Source: DASQQQ01 sp036390995 (GTDB lineage: Bacteria > Actinomycetota > UBA4738 > HRBIN12). Taken from it: a DNA stretch of 31,928 nucleotides. How positions within the stretch are numbered: the stretch's first letter is position 1; every line of letters starts with the position of its first letter. The position numbers and the translations under genes were made by a program. The notes beneath the pieces are model-generated. The model was not told the DNA's origin. It was given only the letters and a program-made list of their open reading frames with translations, and ran no database searches. The stretch covers positions 1 through 31,928 of the forward strand of contig DASWAT010000192.1 in NCBI GenBank assembly GCA_036390995.1, read 5' to 3'. Below are positions 16,826 to 25,207 of the stretch, in pieces.

Positions 16826-16853
16826 TCACACGTGCTCCAGGGCGAACGGGACG
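16826..16853 (+). repeat. 28-bp direct repeat, right copy
   Basis: This is identical to 8210-8237. Here it is the genuine 3' end of the permease gene (last eight codons plus TGA, read on the minus strand). With the left copy it encloses 8,588 bases holding the whole Kdp module. Confidence 0.9.
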
Positions 16854-19165
16854 CTGGACAGGACCACGCGCGGCTCGAACAGGAACAGCCGCTTCACGAA
16901 CAGGGCGTTCTGGTTGTGGAGCAGGAAGTGGCGCCACCGCCGAACGACGAACTCGGGTAGCACGACGATCACCACGGTGTCCTCCCGTTCGGTGAACCGC
17001 CGGACCTCGTCGAGCATCGGCCCCGTGAGGTCCCGGAAGGGAGCTTCCACGATGTCGAGCGGCACCCGCAAGCCCCGTTCCCCCCACTCCTCCTGCATGC
17101 GGTGCGCGGCGTCGGGATCGAGGTCGAAATAGATCGCCCGCGTCTCCGAGGCCTCCAACGACTGGGCGTAGTTCACGGCTCGGATGCTCGCGTCGTTCAC
17201 GGCCGAGACGAACACGAGCCCCACCGTGCGAGAAGGGATGAGCGGGCGACCGTCCACCCCGATCACCCGTCCCGCATCGAGGTGCACCGGTACGTCGGTC
17301 ACCACCACGTTGGCCTCGCGGAGCAGTCCGGCCTTCAGCCGGACGAGGGGCCATCGGCGGAGCAGGTACGCGGTCAGGCCCTCCTCGATCACCTCCGGGA
17401 TCACGACGTTGACGAAATCTCGCGGTGCGCGGTCGATGCCGCGGATGTAGGCGCGGACCGCTTCGGTGAGCCTCCCGCTCGGCACGGGGAGGGGCTCGAG
17501 GTCCTGCGCGCCCATGGAGAACTCGCGCCACCGCTCCTGGAATCCCATGGGGATGCCGTCGTTGGTCGGATAGACGATGTGGAGCTCGGTCGGACGGATC
17601 GAACGCACGAGCCCCACGGCCTCCGCCGCGGCCGGGTCGAGGCTGCGCACCACGAGGACGAGGTGGTTCGCGCCGACCTCGCCCACACGCACCGTGCCCT
17701 TCCGGAGCTGCGTGATGACGGAGGAGTAGTGCCGGTGGACGGCCATGAACAGCAGTACGAGGATGGGGATCGCGACCACCACGATCCACGCACCGTGTAC
17801 GAACTTCGTGGCCAGGACGACGATGAGCACGACGAACGTGGCGCAGGCGCCGATCGCGTTGATGACGATCGCCCGCTGCCATCCTCGCTGCCCCTCCGGC
17901 CCCTTGTGCTTCTCCTTCAGCCAGTGGCGGACCATCCCGGTCTGCGACAGCGTGAACGACGTGAACACGCCGACGACGTACAGCTGGATGAGGCGGGACA
18001 GGTTCGCGTCGAAGACGTAGACGAGGAGCCCGGCCAGGCCGGCCAGCACGATGACCCCGTTCGAGAAGACCAACCTGTCTCCACGGTTCTGGAACTGGCG
18101 CGGCATGAAGCGGTCCCGCGCGAGGATCGCCGACAGACGGGGGAAGTCCTGGAACGACGTGTTGGCGGCCAACACGAGGATCGCAGTCGTGAACGTCTGG
18201 ACGACGTAGAACAGGAATCCTCCCCCGAAGGTCGTGTGCGCGATCTGCGCCACGACGGACCGCTCCTCGCTGACCGTCACGTGCATGTGGCTGGCCAGGA
18301 ACGAGATCCCGACGAACATCGTGATGGCGATGCACGCCATGATCGTGAGGGTCTCCGCCGCATTCCTAGCCTGCGGGCGACGGAACGCGGGGACGCCGTT
18401 CGAGATGGCCTCCACGCCGGTCAGCGCCGTGGATCCCGACGCGAACGCGCGGAGGATCTGGAACAGCGGGATCGTGGCGAGCGCCGTGGCGGGCGTCGCC
18501 AACTCGTGGAGTGGCGGCACGGGATCGGCAGCCGGGCATCCGCCAACGCATCGGGTGAGACCCACCATGAGCATCGTGAGGATCGACAGGATGAAGGCGT
18601 ACGTGGGGATCGCGAACAGCGTCCCCGACTCGCGAACCCCTCGGAGGTTCGCCAGCATGATGAACAGGGTGAAGCCAAGCGACAGGATCACCTTGTGCGG
18701 GTTCAACGACGGCACCGCCGAGACCAGCGCGAACACCCCGGCCACGATCGACACCGAGACCGTGAGGACGTAGTCGACCAGCAGCGCCGCAGCCGCCACG
18801 AGTCCCGGCACCACGCCGAGGTTGTCCTTGCTCACGATGTACGCCCCGCCGCCGTTCGGATACGCCCGTACGGTCTGCCGGTACGACGTCACGACGATCA
18901 CCATGAGGAGCGCGATCGCGATCGAGATGGGAAGGACCTTCGAGTAGACGGCCGCCCCCACCCCGACGCTCAGCAGCACGGCGAGGATCTCCTCGGTCGC
19001 GTACGCGACAGAGGACAGCGCGTCGGAAGAGAACACCGGCAGGGCCAGGATCTTCGGCAGCAGCGTGTGCTCGAGCTTGTGGCTGGAGACGGCCCGGCCG
19101 ACCAGCAGCCGCTTCAGGTAGCCGCCCCCGGCGCCGTGGGTCCGAGGGACGGTCGTCTGGGACAT
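16826..19165 (-). CDS. KimA-like potassium permease with C-terminal Usp-like domains, copy 1
   Basis: This 779-residue protein has about 12 membrane helices (to about residue 495) and then a cytosolic tail with what look like two Usp-type domains. It is often labelled an amino-acid permease, but the N-terminus matches the potassium/proton symporter KimA (YdaO) of Bacillus subtilis. LPVFSSDALSSVAYATEEI carries the Asp48/Tyr55 pair that aligns with KimA Asp36/Tyr43, and LLVDYVLTVSVS aligns with the Tyr118/Thr121 region. RQTVRAYPNGGGAYIVSKDN and TGVEAISNGVPAF are also shared. It follows the kdpE copy 2 gene by 10 bases, suggesting an operon with its own two-component system. The stop and last eight codons are one copy of the 28-bp repeat. 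Potassium uptake is strongly suggested; an amino acid substrate is the alternative. Confidence 0.82.
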   Translation of the reverse strand: MSQTTVPRTHGAGGGYLKRLLVGRAVSSHKLEHTLLPKILALPVFSSDALSSVAYATEEILAVLLSVGVGAAVYSKVLPISIAIALLMVIVVTSYRQTVRAYPNGGGAYIVSKDNLGVVPGLVAAAALLVDYVLTVSVSIVAGVFALVSAVPSLNPHKVILSLGFTLFIMLANLRGVRESGTLFAIPTYAFILSILTMLMVGLTRCVGGCPAADPVPPLHELATPATALATIPLFQILRAFASGSTALTGVEAISNGVPAFRRPQARNAAETLTIMACIAITMFVGISFLASHMHVTVSEERSVVAQIAHTTFGGGFLFYVVQTFTTAILVLAANTSFQDFPRLSAILARDRFMPRQFQNRGDRLVFSNGVIVLAGLAGLLVYVFDANLSRLIQLYVVGVFTSFTLSQTGMVRHWLKEKHKGPEGQRGWQRAIVINAIGACATFVVLIVVLATKFVHGAWIVVVAIPILVLLFMAVHRHYSSVITQLRKGTVRVGEVGANHLVLVVRSLDPAAAEAVGLVRSIRPTELHIVYPTNDGIPMGFQERWREFSMGAQDLEPLPVPSGRLTEAVRAYIRGIDRAPRDFVNVVIPEVIEEGLTAYLLRRWPLVRLKAGLLREANVVVTDVPVHLDAGRVIGVDGRPLIPSRTVGLVFVSAVNDASIRAVNYAQSLEASETRAIYFDLDPDAAHRMQEEWGERGLRVPLDIVEAPFRDLTGPMLDEVRRFTEREDTVVIVVLPEFVVRRWRHFLLHNQNALFVKRLFLFEPRVVLSSVPFALEHV

Positions 19166-19175
19166 GGGAGGAATG

Positions 19176-19874
19176 CTACGACGGGCCGGGCTCGGGACCG
19201 GCGATCCACCGATACCCGACGCCCGGCTCGGTGAGGATCAGCCTGGGCGCCGAGGCAGCGTCCCCCAGTTTGCGCCGGAGCGCGCGGACGTAGACGCGCA
19301 GGTACTGGCTCTCCTCCGCGTACCCTCGCCCCCACACCTTCTGGAGCAGCCACTGGTGGGTGAGCAGCTTCCCCGGGTTCGTGACCAGCGCTTCCAGCAG
19401 GGCGTACTCGGTCTTCGTGAGGTGAAGCGGCTCGCCCTCCAGGGTCACGAGCCGGCGAGCCAGGTCCACCTCCAGCTCGTCGAACCGAAGGACGGCCGGA
19501 CCGGCCTCCTCGGGCTGGGCTCGACGGAGCTGGGCCCGCAGACGTGCCAGGAGCTCCTCCATCCCGAAGGGCTTCGTGACGTAGTCGTCGGCGCCCGCGT
19601 CGAGCGCGGCCACCTTGTCCGCCTGTCGGTCACGGACCGACAGCACGATGATCGGCACGTCGGAGAACGACCGGACCCGACGGATCACCTCGGTACCGTC
19701 CAGGTCGGGGAGCCCCAGGTCGAGGAAGATGAGATCCGGACCGCCCTCCGCCGCGCCGACCACTCCCTCCTCGCCGGTTCCGGCCGTCTGCACGTCGTAT
19801 CCATGAGACGCGAGGCTCGTGCGCAGGGCCCGGCGGATCTGCGGCTCGTCGTCCACCACGAGGATCCGCGTCAT
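19176..19874 (-). CDS. KdpE-like response regulator, copy 2
   Basis: This 232-residue OmpR-family regulator is paralogous to the one at 16058. The receiver has VVDDE, phospho-acceptor Asp52 in IFLDLGLP, and lysine in TKPFG. The winged helix has TKTEYALLEALVTNPGKLLT and ends TEPGVGYRW. The ATG at 19874 overlaps the kinase stop (ATGA). The kimA-like gene follows after 10 bases. The order kinase, regulator, permease on one strand suggests that this pair controls KimA-type uptake and its own synthesis. Its likely operator is the repeat cluster at 21347-21395 upstream of the kinase. Calling it KdpE is by similarity; its specificity is unknown. Confidence 0.9.
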   Translation of the reverse strand: MTRILVVDDEPQIRRALRTSLASHGYDVQTAGTGEEGVVGAAEGGPDLIFLDLGLPDLDGTEVIRRVRSFSDVPIIVLSVRDRQADKVAALDAGADDYVTKPFGMEELLARLRAQLRRAQPEEAGPAVLRFDELEVDLARRLVTLEGEPLHLTKTEYALLEALVTNPGKLLTHQWLLQKVWGRGYAEESQYLRVYVRALRRKLGDAASAPRLILTEPGVGYRWIAGPEPGPS

Positions 19875-21328
19875 GGCGCCGGCTCCTGCGCCTCCTGGGC
19901 AACCGGCGCCGAGTCCTGCACCGGCAGTTCGAAGACCACGGCTGCACCCCCCGACGGCGCCCCCTCGATCCAGATCCTCCCACCGTGGGCCAGGACCACC
20001 GCTCGGGCGATCGCGAGCCCGAGGCCGCTCCCGCGCCGCTCGGGCTCGGCGTCACGACGGTAGAACGCCTCGAAGACCCGGTCGCGGTCCTCCACGGGGA
20101 TGCCCGGCCCGTGGTCGCTCACCCTGACCTGTACGGCGCCCCGCCACGGTTTCGCCGAGAGGGCGACTTCGGCGCCGGGAGGCGAGAACCTCGCCGCATT
20201 CTCCAGGATGTTCGTGAGCACCTGGTCGATCTGGACCGGATCGGCCGGAACGTCGGGAAGATCGGGATGGATGATCGTCCGGACTTCAACCTTGCGAAGT
20301 GCCGGACCCAACCGATGCAGCACGGAGGCGATGACGTCCTCCAGCGCGATCGGCTGCTTGGCCGGGACCAGCGCACCCGCACGGATCCGCGCGAGATCGA
20401 GGATGTTCCCGACCAGCCGGTTCAGCCGGTCCGTCTCCTCCTCCACCGTGAGCAGCAGCTCGCGTCGCTGAGCCCGGTCCAGATGCGCGCTCTCGTCCAG
20501 CAGCCCGGTCACGCCGGCCTTGATCGACGCGAGTGGGGTTCGCAGATCGTGCGTGACCGAGGAGAACAGCGCCGCGCGCAGGCGGTTGGACTCGGCGTCC
20601 ATCCGCGCTCCCTGCACCTGCTCGTCGAGCCGGGCCCGCTCCAGGGCCACCGCCACCTGGCGAGCACAGGCGTCGAGGAGCTGCCGGTCAACGTCTCCGA
20701 GCGCCGGAAGACCGCTCCGACGGACCGCCGTGAGCGTCCCCAAGGCCACGTTGGCGACGACGACGGGCACCAACATCGTGGGGCCGTCATCGCCGTCTCG
20801 CGCGGCGGTCGCGTCCCAGACCGACTCGCCGGCCTTCGCATGGACCTCGCACCGGACCAGGCCGAACGGCTCCAACAAGGCGGTGGCGAAGTCGCGCAGG
20901 ACCCGGTCCACGGGCTCGCCGGAGAGCAGCTTCGAGGACAGGTAGCTGAGGAGCCGCGTCTCGCGCTCCCGGCGTGTGGCCCGGGCCCGCTCCTCGAGCG
21001 CTCGGGCAAGCAGCGAGCCCACCACCAGGGCGGCGGCGAGGAAGACGAGGAGGGCGACTACGTCGTCCGCCTTATCGACTCGGAGTGTGTGGCGCGGGTC
21101 CGTGAAGAAGTAGTTGAGCGCGAGCGACGAGATCACCGCGCCGCCCAGCCCGCCGGGCACGCCACCGATGGCGGCGGCCGCCACCACCGCGAGCAGCAGC
21201 ATCGAAGCCGCCCCGATCCCCCCGGCGTGAAGGACGAGGGCGACGGCCGTCGCGAGAGCCGGAGCCACCACCGCGGCCACCGCGGCGCGGACCGACGAGG
21301 TTCTGGCCGATCCCGTCAGCGTGCGCAC
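19871..21328 (-). CDS. KdpD-like histidine kinase without sensor half, copy 2
   Basis: This 485-residue membrane kinase resembles the C-terminal half of KdpD. It has about four N-terminal hydrophobic segments (DUF4118-type, residues 15-110), a GAF-like domain (about 125-235) and HisKA FSSVTHDLRTPLASIKAG with His260. The ATPase domain carries NILENAARFS, SDHGPGIP and GSGLGLAIA. No KdpD/Usp N-terminal domain is present, as in the copy at 14508, so the window holds two such kinases and only one free sensor half. The GTG start at 21328 lies six bases after a -10-like TAGCGT, suggesting a leaderless transcript. It overlaps its regulator gene (ATGA). The signal it senses is unknown; potassium or turgor is inferred from context. 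Confidence 0.88.
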   Translation of the reverse strand: MRTLTGSARTSSVRAAVAAVVAPALATAVALVLHAGGIGAASMLLLAVVAAAAIGGVPGGLGGAVISSLALNYFFTDPRHTLRVDKADDVVALLVFLAAALVVGSLLARALEERARATRRERETRLLSYLSSKLLSGEPVDRVLRDFATALLEPFGLVRCEVHAKAGESVWDATAARDGDDGPTMLVPVVVANVALGTLTAVRRSGLPALGDVDRQLLDACARQVAVALERARLDEQVQGARMDAESNRLRAALFSSVTHDLRTPLASIKAGVTGLLDESAHLDRAQRRELLLTVEEETDRLNRLVGNILDLARIRAGALVPAKQPIALEDVIASVLHRLGPALRKVEVRTIIHPDLPDVPADPVQIDQVLTNILENAARFSPPGAEVALSAKPWRGAVQVRVSDHGPGIPVEDRDRVFEAFYRRDAEPERRGSGLGLAIARAVVLAHGGRIWIEGAPSGGAAVVFELPVQDSAPVAQEAQEPAP

Positions 21329-21334
21329 GACCTC

Positions 21335-21411
21335 ACGCTAGCCACTTTTACGGGATCTTCACGCACCGGGACGGCCCTTTCACGCGTCGCTTACGCGGCC
21401 CGACCGACACT
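21335..21411. promoter_or_regulatory. Divergent promoter region with four KdpE-like half-sites
   Basis: Half-sites on the plus strand are TTTACG (21347), TTCACG (21358), TTCACG (21379) and CTTACG (21390), spaced 11, 21 and 11 bp, so all face one side of the helix. The downstream pair is followed by exactly ten bases and the -10-like GACACT (21406-21411) of the kimA-like gene. The upstream pair overlaps the -35 zone and spacer of the kinase promoter (TAGCGT at 21340-21335, minus strand). The region probably coordinates both directions. Confidence 0.6.
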
Positions 21412-21430
21412 CTTGATCGGGAGGTCACAC

Positions 21431-23836
21431 GTGGCGATCACAAGGGAGTCGACCCCAGACATCGGCACCGTCCCGGCGCCGCGTCGCAGACTGCAGCCCC
21501 CGGGCACCGGTTACTCGCTGAAGCGCGCCGTGCTGGGACCCGCCCTTCCGACCTCGGCCCTCGCGCACGAGCGGCTGGGCAAACCGACCGCTCTCGCCGT
21601 CTTCGCCTCGGACAACCTGTCCTCCGTCGCCTACGCGACCGAAGAGATCCTGAAGGTCGGGGTGCCGATCGCCGGCGCCGCAGCCTTCGCCACGGTCATG
21701 CCGATCACGATCGGCATCCTGCTCGTCCTGGCGGTGCTCCTGTTCTCGTACCGGCAGACGATCAAGGCCTATCCCAGCGCCGGCGGCGCCTACATCGTGA
21801 CGAAGGACAACCTGGGCTTGCTCACGGCGCAGGTGGCCGGGGTGGCGCTCCTCACCGACTACGTCTTGACGGTCTCGGTGTCCACCGCCGCGGGCATCGC
21901 CGCCGTCACCTCTGCGTTCCAGTCCCTCTACCCATACCGGGTGGAGCTCTCCGTCTTCTGCATCTGGTTCATCGCCTGGGGCAACCTCCGCGGCGTCCGA
22001 GAATCGGGGCGGATGTTCGCGGTCCCCACGTACTTCTTCATCGCCATGATGTTCGGACTGCTCGGCGTGGGCGTGCTCCGGGCGTTCACCGGGGGGCTGC
22101 ACCCCCTCCCCGCACCGTCCGACGCCGACGTCGGCGCGGGTGCAGTGACCTTGTTCCTGATCCTCCACGCGTTCGCATCGGGCGGCGCCGCGGTCACGGG
22201 CGTCGAGGCCATCTCGAACGGCGTGCCGGCGTTCAAGCCGCCGGAGTGGAGGAACGCCCGGACGACACTGATGTGGATGGGGAGCCTGCTCGGCGTGATG
22301 TTCCTAGGCCTCTCGTTCCTCTCGGTGAAGCTCCAGGTCGTCCCGAGCGACACGAAGACCGTGATCTCGCAGGTGGGGCGGGCGATCTTCGGCGGTGGCG
22401 CCGTCGGCTACGCCCTGTTCCTGATGCTGCAGATCGCGACGACCCTCATCCTGATCCTCGCCGCCAACACGTCGTTCGCGGACTTCCCCCGGTTGGCGAA
22501 CTTCCACGCCACCGACCACTTCATGCCTCGCCAGCTCACGAAGCGTGGACACCGGCTGGTCTTCTCCAACGGCATCGTCGGCCTGGCCGTGGCGGCCACG
22601 ATCCTGGTGGTCGCGTTCCGTGCCGACGTCCACCGGCTGATCCCTCTCTACGCGATCGGCGTGTTCACCTCATTCACGCTGTCGCAGGCCGGCATGGCCC
22701 GCCGGCACCTCCGGCTCCGCGAGCCGGGCTGGAAGCACGGCCTGCTCATCAACGGCATCGGCGCCCTGACCACGGCGGTGGTCGACGTGGTGATCGCCAT
22801 CACGAAGTTCTGGCACGGGGCATGGGCGGTCATGCTGTTCGTCCCGGTGACGGTGTGGCTGCTCGTGCGGATGAACCACACGTACGAGCGCGAGCACGAG
22901 GAGCTCGACGAGGACCTGCCCCGTTTCGGCGCCGACGGGGCCGGGCATCCGACGGCCGTCGTCGTGGTGGACGACCTGGATCGGAAGACGATCCACGCGC
23001 TCCAGTACGCGAAGACCCTGCGGGCCCGGGAGGTGCAGGCGGTGCACTTCGTGAAGGGGCGCGAGGACCCCGAGGCCCTCCGGCGGCGCTGGTCCGAGCT
23101 CCGGATCGAGGTGCCGCTCAAGGTCGTGGCCGCGGACGGGGACCGGGCGAGCTGCCTGGCCGGGTTCGTCGGCGCGCTGCCCGAGTCGGCGGGCGTCAAC
23201 GTGATCATCCCCGGCCCGGCTCGAACCCGGGCGATCGATCGGCTGCGACGGGGCCGGCTCGGGGCCCAGATGGCCCGGGCGCTGCTGCCAGTCCGAAACG
23301 CGAGCGTCACCCTGGTGCGCGATCACCCCGGTCCCGGCCACGTCGCCACCGATCCCGACGGCCGGGGGCTCCGCCTTCGGGTCGTGCCCCGGTCGAGGCA
23401 CGAGGTCGTCGTCCCCGTGGACCTGCCGGACCGAGCCTCGATCCGGGCCGTCCGCTACGCGATCTCGCTCGGTGCGACCGAGGTGCGCGCGGTGCACGCC
23501 GCCGCCGACCCCGATCGCGAGGAGGCGCTGATCGCGGCGTGGATGAACCTGCGCCTCCCGGTCACCCTCGACGTGGTGGAGTGCTGGGACCGCAACGTGG
23601 CCCGGAGCGTCGAGACCTACGTCTCGGAGCTGGTGGACCACGACAGCGAGGTGACGGTGGTCATGCCCCGGCGGGACTACGCCACGCTCCGCCAGCGGCT
23701 CCTCCACGACCGCACCAGCCGCAAGATCGCCACCGCGCTCGGCCGGTACGAGCACGTCGACATCGCCGTGGTGCCGTACTACTTCGGCAAGCGGCGGCGA
23801 GCCCACGCCACCGAGCCCCCCGGTCGGCTACCCTAA
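21431..23836 (+). CDS. KimA-like potassium permease with C-terminal Usp-like domains, copy 2
   Basis: This is an 801-residue paralogue of the permease at 16826. The transport domain (about residues 28-500) contains FASDNLSSVAYATEEI with Asp61 and Tyr68 in the KimA potassium-site positions. LLTDYVLTVSVS, KAYPSAGGAYIVTKDN and TGVEAISNGVPAF are also present. The tail (about 510-801) is soluble and looks like two alpha/beta Usp-type domains, each opening with a strand such as TAVVVVDDLD or EVVVPVDLPD. GTG 21431 has GGGAGG about seven bases upstream. Two TrkA genes follow directly on the same strand. I recall a permease next to ceoB/ceoC in Mycobacterium tuberculosis (Rv2690c-Rv2692). The TrkA proteins may gate this permease. 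Potassium specificity is likely, not proven. Confidence 0.82.
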   Translation: MAITRESTPDIGTVPAPRRRLQPPGTGYSLKRAVLGPALPTSALAHERLGKPTALAVFASDNLSSVAYATEEILKVGVPIAGAAAFATVMPITIGILLVLAVLLFSYRQTIKAYPSAGGAYIVTKDNLGLLTAQVAGVALLTDYVLTVSVSTAAGIAAVTSAFQSLYPYRVELSVFCIWFIAWGNLRGVRESGRMFAVPTYFFIAMMFGLLGVGVLRAFTGGLHPLPAPSDADVGAGAVTLFLILHAFASGGAAVTGVEAISNGVPAFKPPEWRNARTTLMWMGSLLGVMFLGLSFLSVKLQVVPSDTKTVISQVGRAIFGGGAVGYALFLMLQIATTLILILAANTSFADFPRLANFHATDHFMPRQLTKRGHRLVFSNGIVGLAVAATILVVAFRADVHRLIPLYAIGVFTSFTLSQAGMARRHLRLREPGWKHGLLINGIGALTTAVVDVVIAITKFWHGAWAVMLFVPVTVWLLVRMNHTYEREHEELDEDLPRFGADGAGHPTAVVVVDDLDRKTIHALQYAKTLRAREVQAVHFVKGREDPEALRRRWSELRIEVPLKVVAADGDRASCLAGFVGALPESAGVNVIIPGPARTRAIDRLRRGRLGAQMARALLPVRNASVTLVRDHPGPGHVATDPDGRGLRLRVVPRSRHEVVVPVDLPDRASIRAVRYAISLGATEVRAVHAAADPDREEALIAAWMNLRLPVTLDVVECWDRNVARSVETYVSELVDHDSEVTVVMPRRDYATLRQRLLHDRTSRKIATALGRYEHVDIAVVPYYFGKRRRAHATEPPGRLP

Positions 23837-23844
23837 CGGGCCGG

Positions 23845-24504
23845 ATGCACGCGATCATCGTCGGGTGTGGGAGGGTCGGCTCCGAGATCACGATCCAGCT
23901 CGGGAGGGCCGGCCACGACGTCGTCATCATCGACAAGCGCGCGAGCGCCTTCGACCGCCTGCCCCCCGACTTCAAGGCGCGCACGATCGTGGGACTCGGC
24001 TTCGACCGGGACGTCCTCGAGGAGGCGGGCATCAAGGAGGCCGACGCTTTCATCGCCGTGTCGAACGGCGACAACTCGAACATCGTTTCGGCCCGGGTGG
24101 CCCGCGAGCACTACCACGTGCCGAAGGTCATCGCCCGCATCTACGACCCGCGGCGCGCCGAGATCTACGAGCGCCTGAACATCCCCACGGTGGCCACCAC
24201 GACGTGGGGCGTGAAGCAGATCATGCTGATGCTGGCCCACCCCCGGGAGGAGATCAAGGAGAGCCTCGCCGGCGGAGACCTGTTCCGGATGCGCCTGGAG
24301 GTTCCCGAGCACCTCGTGGGCAAGAAGGTGGGCGAGCTGAACCTCGACGGCAAGATCCTCGTGGCCGGCGTGGATCGCGGGGGGCACGGGTTCATCCCGA
24401 TCCCCTCCAGCACGTTCCAGGAGGGAGACTTCGCCGCGCTGATCGTCCACAAGGACGCGCTCGCCACGCTGGACGAGCTCCTGACCCCCGTCGCGGAGCA
24501 CTGA
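23845..24504 (+). CDS. TrkA-family potassium uptake regulatory protein (RCK), first of two
   Basis: This 219-residue protein has an RCK_N Rossmann domain and an RCK_C domain, the standard layout of single-RCK TrkA/KtrA proteins. The nucleotide-binding glycines are GCGRVG at residues 7-12, with the strand-2 acidic residue in VVIIDKR. The RCK_C half begins near residue 135 (EEIKESLAGG). Such proteins bind NAD(H) or ATP/ADP and gate potassium transporters at the membrane face. The gene starts eight bases after the kimA-like stop and is followed after one base by a second trkA. It probably corresponds to CeoB or CeoC of mycobacteria. No TrkH/KtrB channel gene is in the window. Confidence 0.92.
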   Translation: MHAIIVGCGRVGSEITIQLGRAGHDVVIIDKRASAFDRLPPDFKARTIVGLGFDRDVLEEAGIKEADAFIAVSNGDNSNIVSARVAREHYHVPKVIARIYDPRRAEIYERLNIPTVATTTWGVKQIMLMLAHPREEIKESLAGGDLFRMRLEVPEHLVGKKVGELNLDGKILVAGVDRGGHGFIPIPSSTFQEGDFAALIVHKDALATLDELLTPVAEH

Positions 24505-24505
24505 C

Positions 24506-25207
24506 GTGCGTGTCGTGATCGCCGGAGCCGGGGCGGTGGGTCGGCACTTGGCCTCGGATCTGCACGCCCGCGGGCACGAGGTCACGGTCATCGAGCAGCT
24601 GCCCGAGACGCTGAAGGAGGCGCACGAGTGGGCCCCCGAGGTCGAGTTCCTCCTCGGCGACGGGTGTGAACCGTGGGTGCTGGAGAAGGCGAGCCTGAAG
24701 ACGGCCGACGTCGTGGTGGCGGCCACCGGCGACGACGAGGACAACCTCGTGATCTCGCTGCTGGCGAAGCAGGAGTTCGCGGTGCCGCGGGTCTTGGCCA
24801 GGGTGAACCACCCTCGCAACGAGTGGATGTTCACCGAGCAGTGGGGGGTGGACGTGGCCGTGTCGGTCCCCCACCTGCTCACCGCGCTCGTCGAGGAGGC
24901 GGTCACGGTGGGCGACCTGGTCCGGCTGCTGCGCCTGGAGGGGGGCCGCGTGGGGCTGCTGGAGCTCACGATCCCCGCGTCGTCCCCGAACGCGGGCCGG
25001 CCGCTCTACGAGCTCCGGCTGCCAACCGACTCGGCCATCGTGGCCGTCCTGCGGGAGGGCCACGTCGTGATCCCACAGCCCGAGACCCTCGTCACCGCCG
25101 GCGACGAGGTCCTGGCGCTCTCATCCGCCGAGTCCGAGACGGCGCTGCGCGTCGCGATCGTGGGCGAGGGCGTGCCTGGATCGGCGCCGGTCGACGTCGA
25201 CGATTAG
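24506..25207 (+). CDS. TrkA-family potassium uptake regulatory protein (RCK), second of two
   Basis: This 233-residue paralogue of its upstream neighbour has the glycine motif GAGAVG near residue 7 and the acidic strand-2 end VTVIEQ. It also has GDGCEPWVLEKA, the TGDDEDN segment, and an RCK_C domain from about residue 140. The GTG start lies one base after the previous stop, so the two are almost certainly co-translated. The sequences differ enough that a heteromeric ring, as proposed for the mycobacterial CeoB/CeoC pair, is plausible. Partner choice between the two KimA-like permeases and an unseen channel is open. The stop is followed at once by a hairpin. Confidence 0.92.
   Translation: MRVVIAGAGAVGRHLASDLHARGHEVTVIEQLPETLKEAHEWAPEVEFLLGDGCEPWVLEKASLKTADVVVAATGDDEDNLVISLLAKQEFAVPRVLARVNHPRNEWMFTEQWGVDVAVSVPHLLTALVEEAVTVGDLVRLLRLEGGRVGLLELTIPASSPNAGRPLYELRLPTDSAIVAVLREGHVVIPQPETLVTAGDEVLALSSAESETALRVAIVGEGVPGSAPVDVDD

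Noticed and set aside
19166..19185. TAGCAT seven bases before the kimA-like ATG 19165 as a leaderless promoter
   Set aside because: It lies across the 3' end of the regulator gene, 10 bases from its stop. Co-transcription with the regulator explains the position better, so I do not list it.
17102..19234. Long plus-strand frame opposite the kimA-like permease
   Set aside because: Repetitive Arg/Asp/His-rich translation without domains; the minus strand encodes a clear transporter.
21329..21430. Cyclic di-AMP (ydaO) riboswitch before a kimA-like gene
   Set aside because: Such riboswitches need well over 100 bases of leader. The whole gap is about 100 bases and is filled by promoter elements; no matching structure was seen.
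21425..21433. TCACACGTG shared with the start of the 28-bp repeat
   Set aside because: Only nine bases match and they end abruptly; likely chance at a GTG start.
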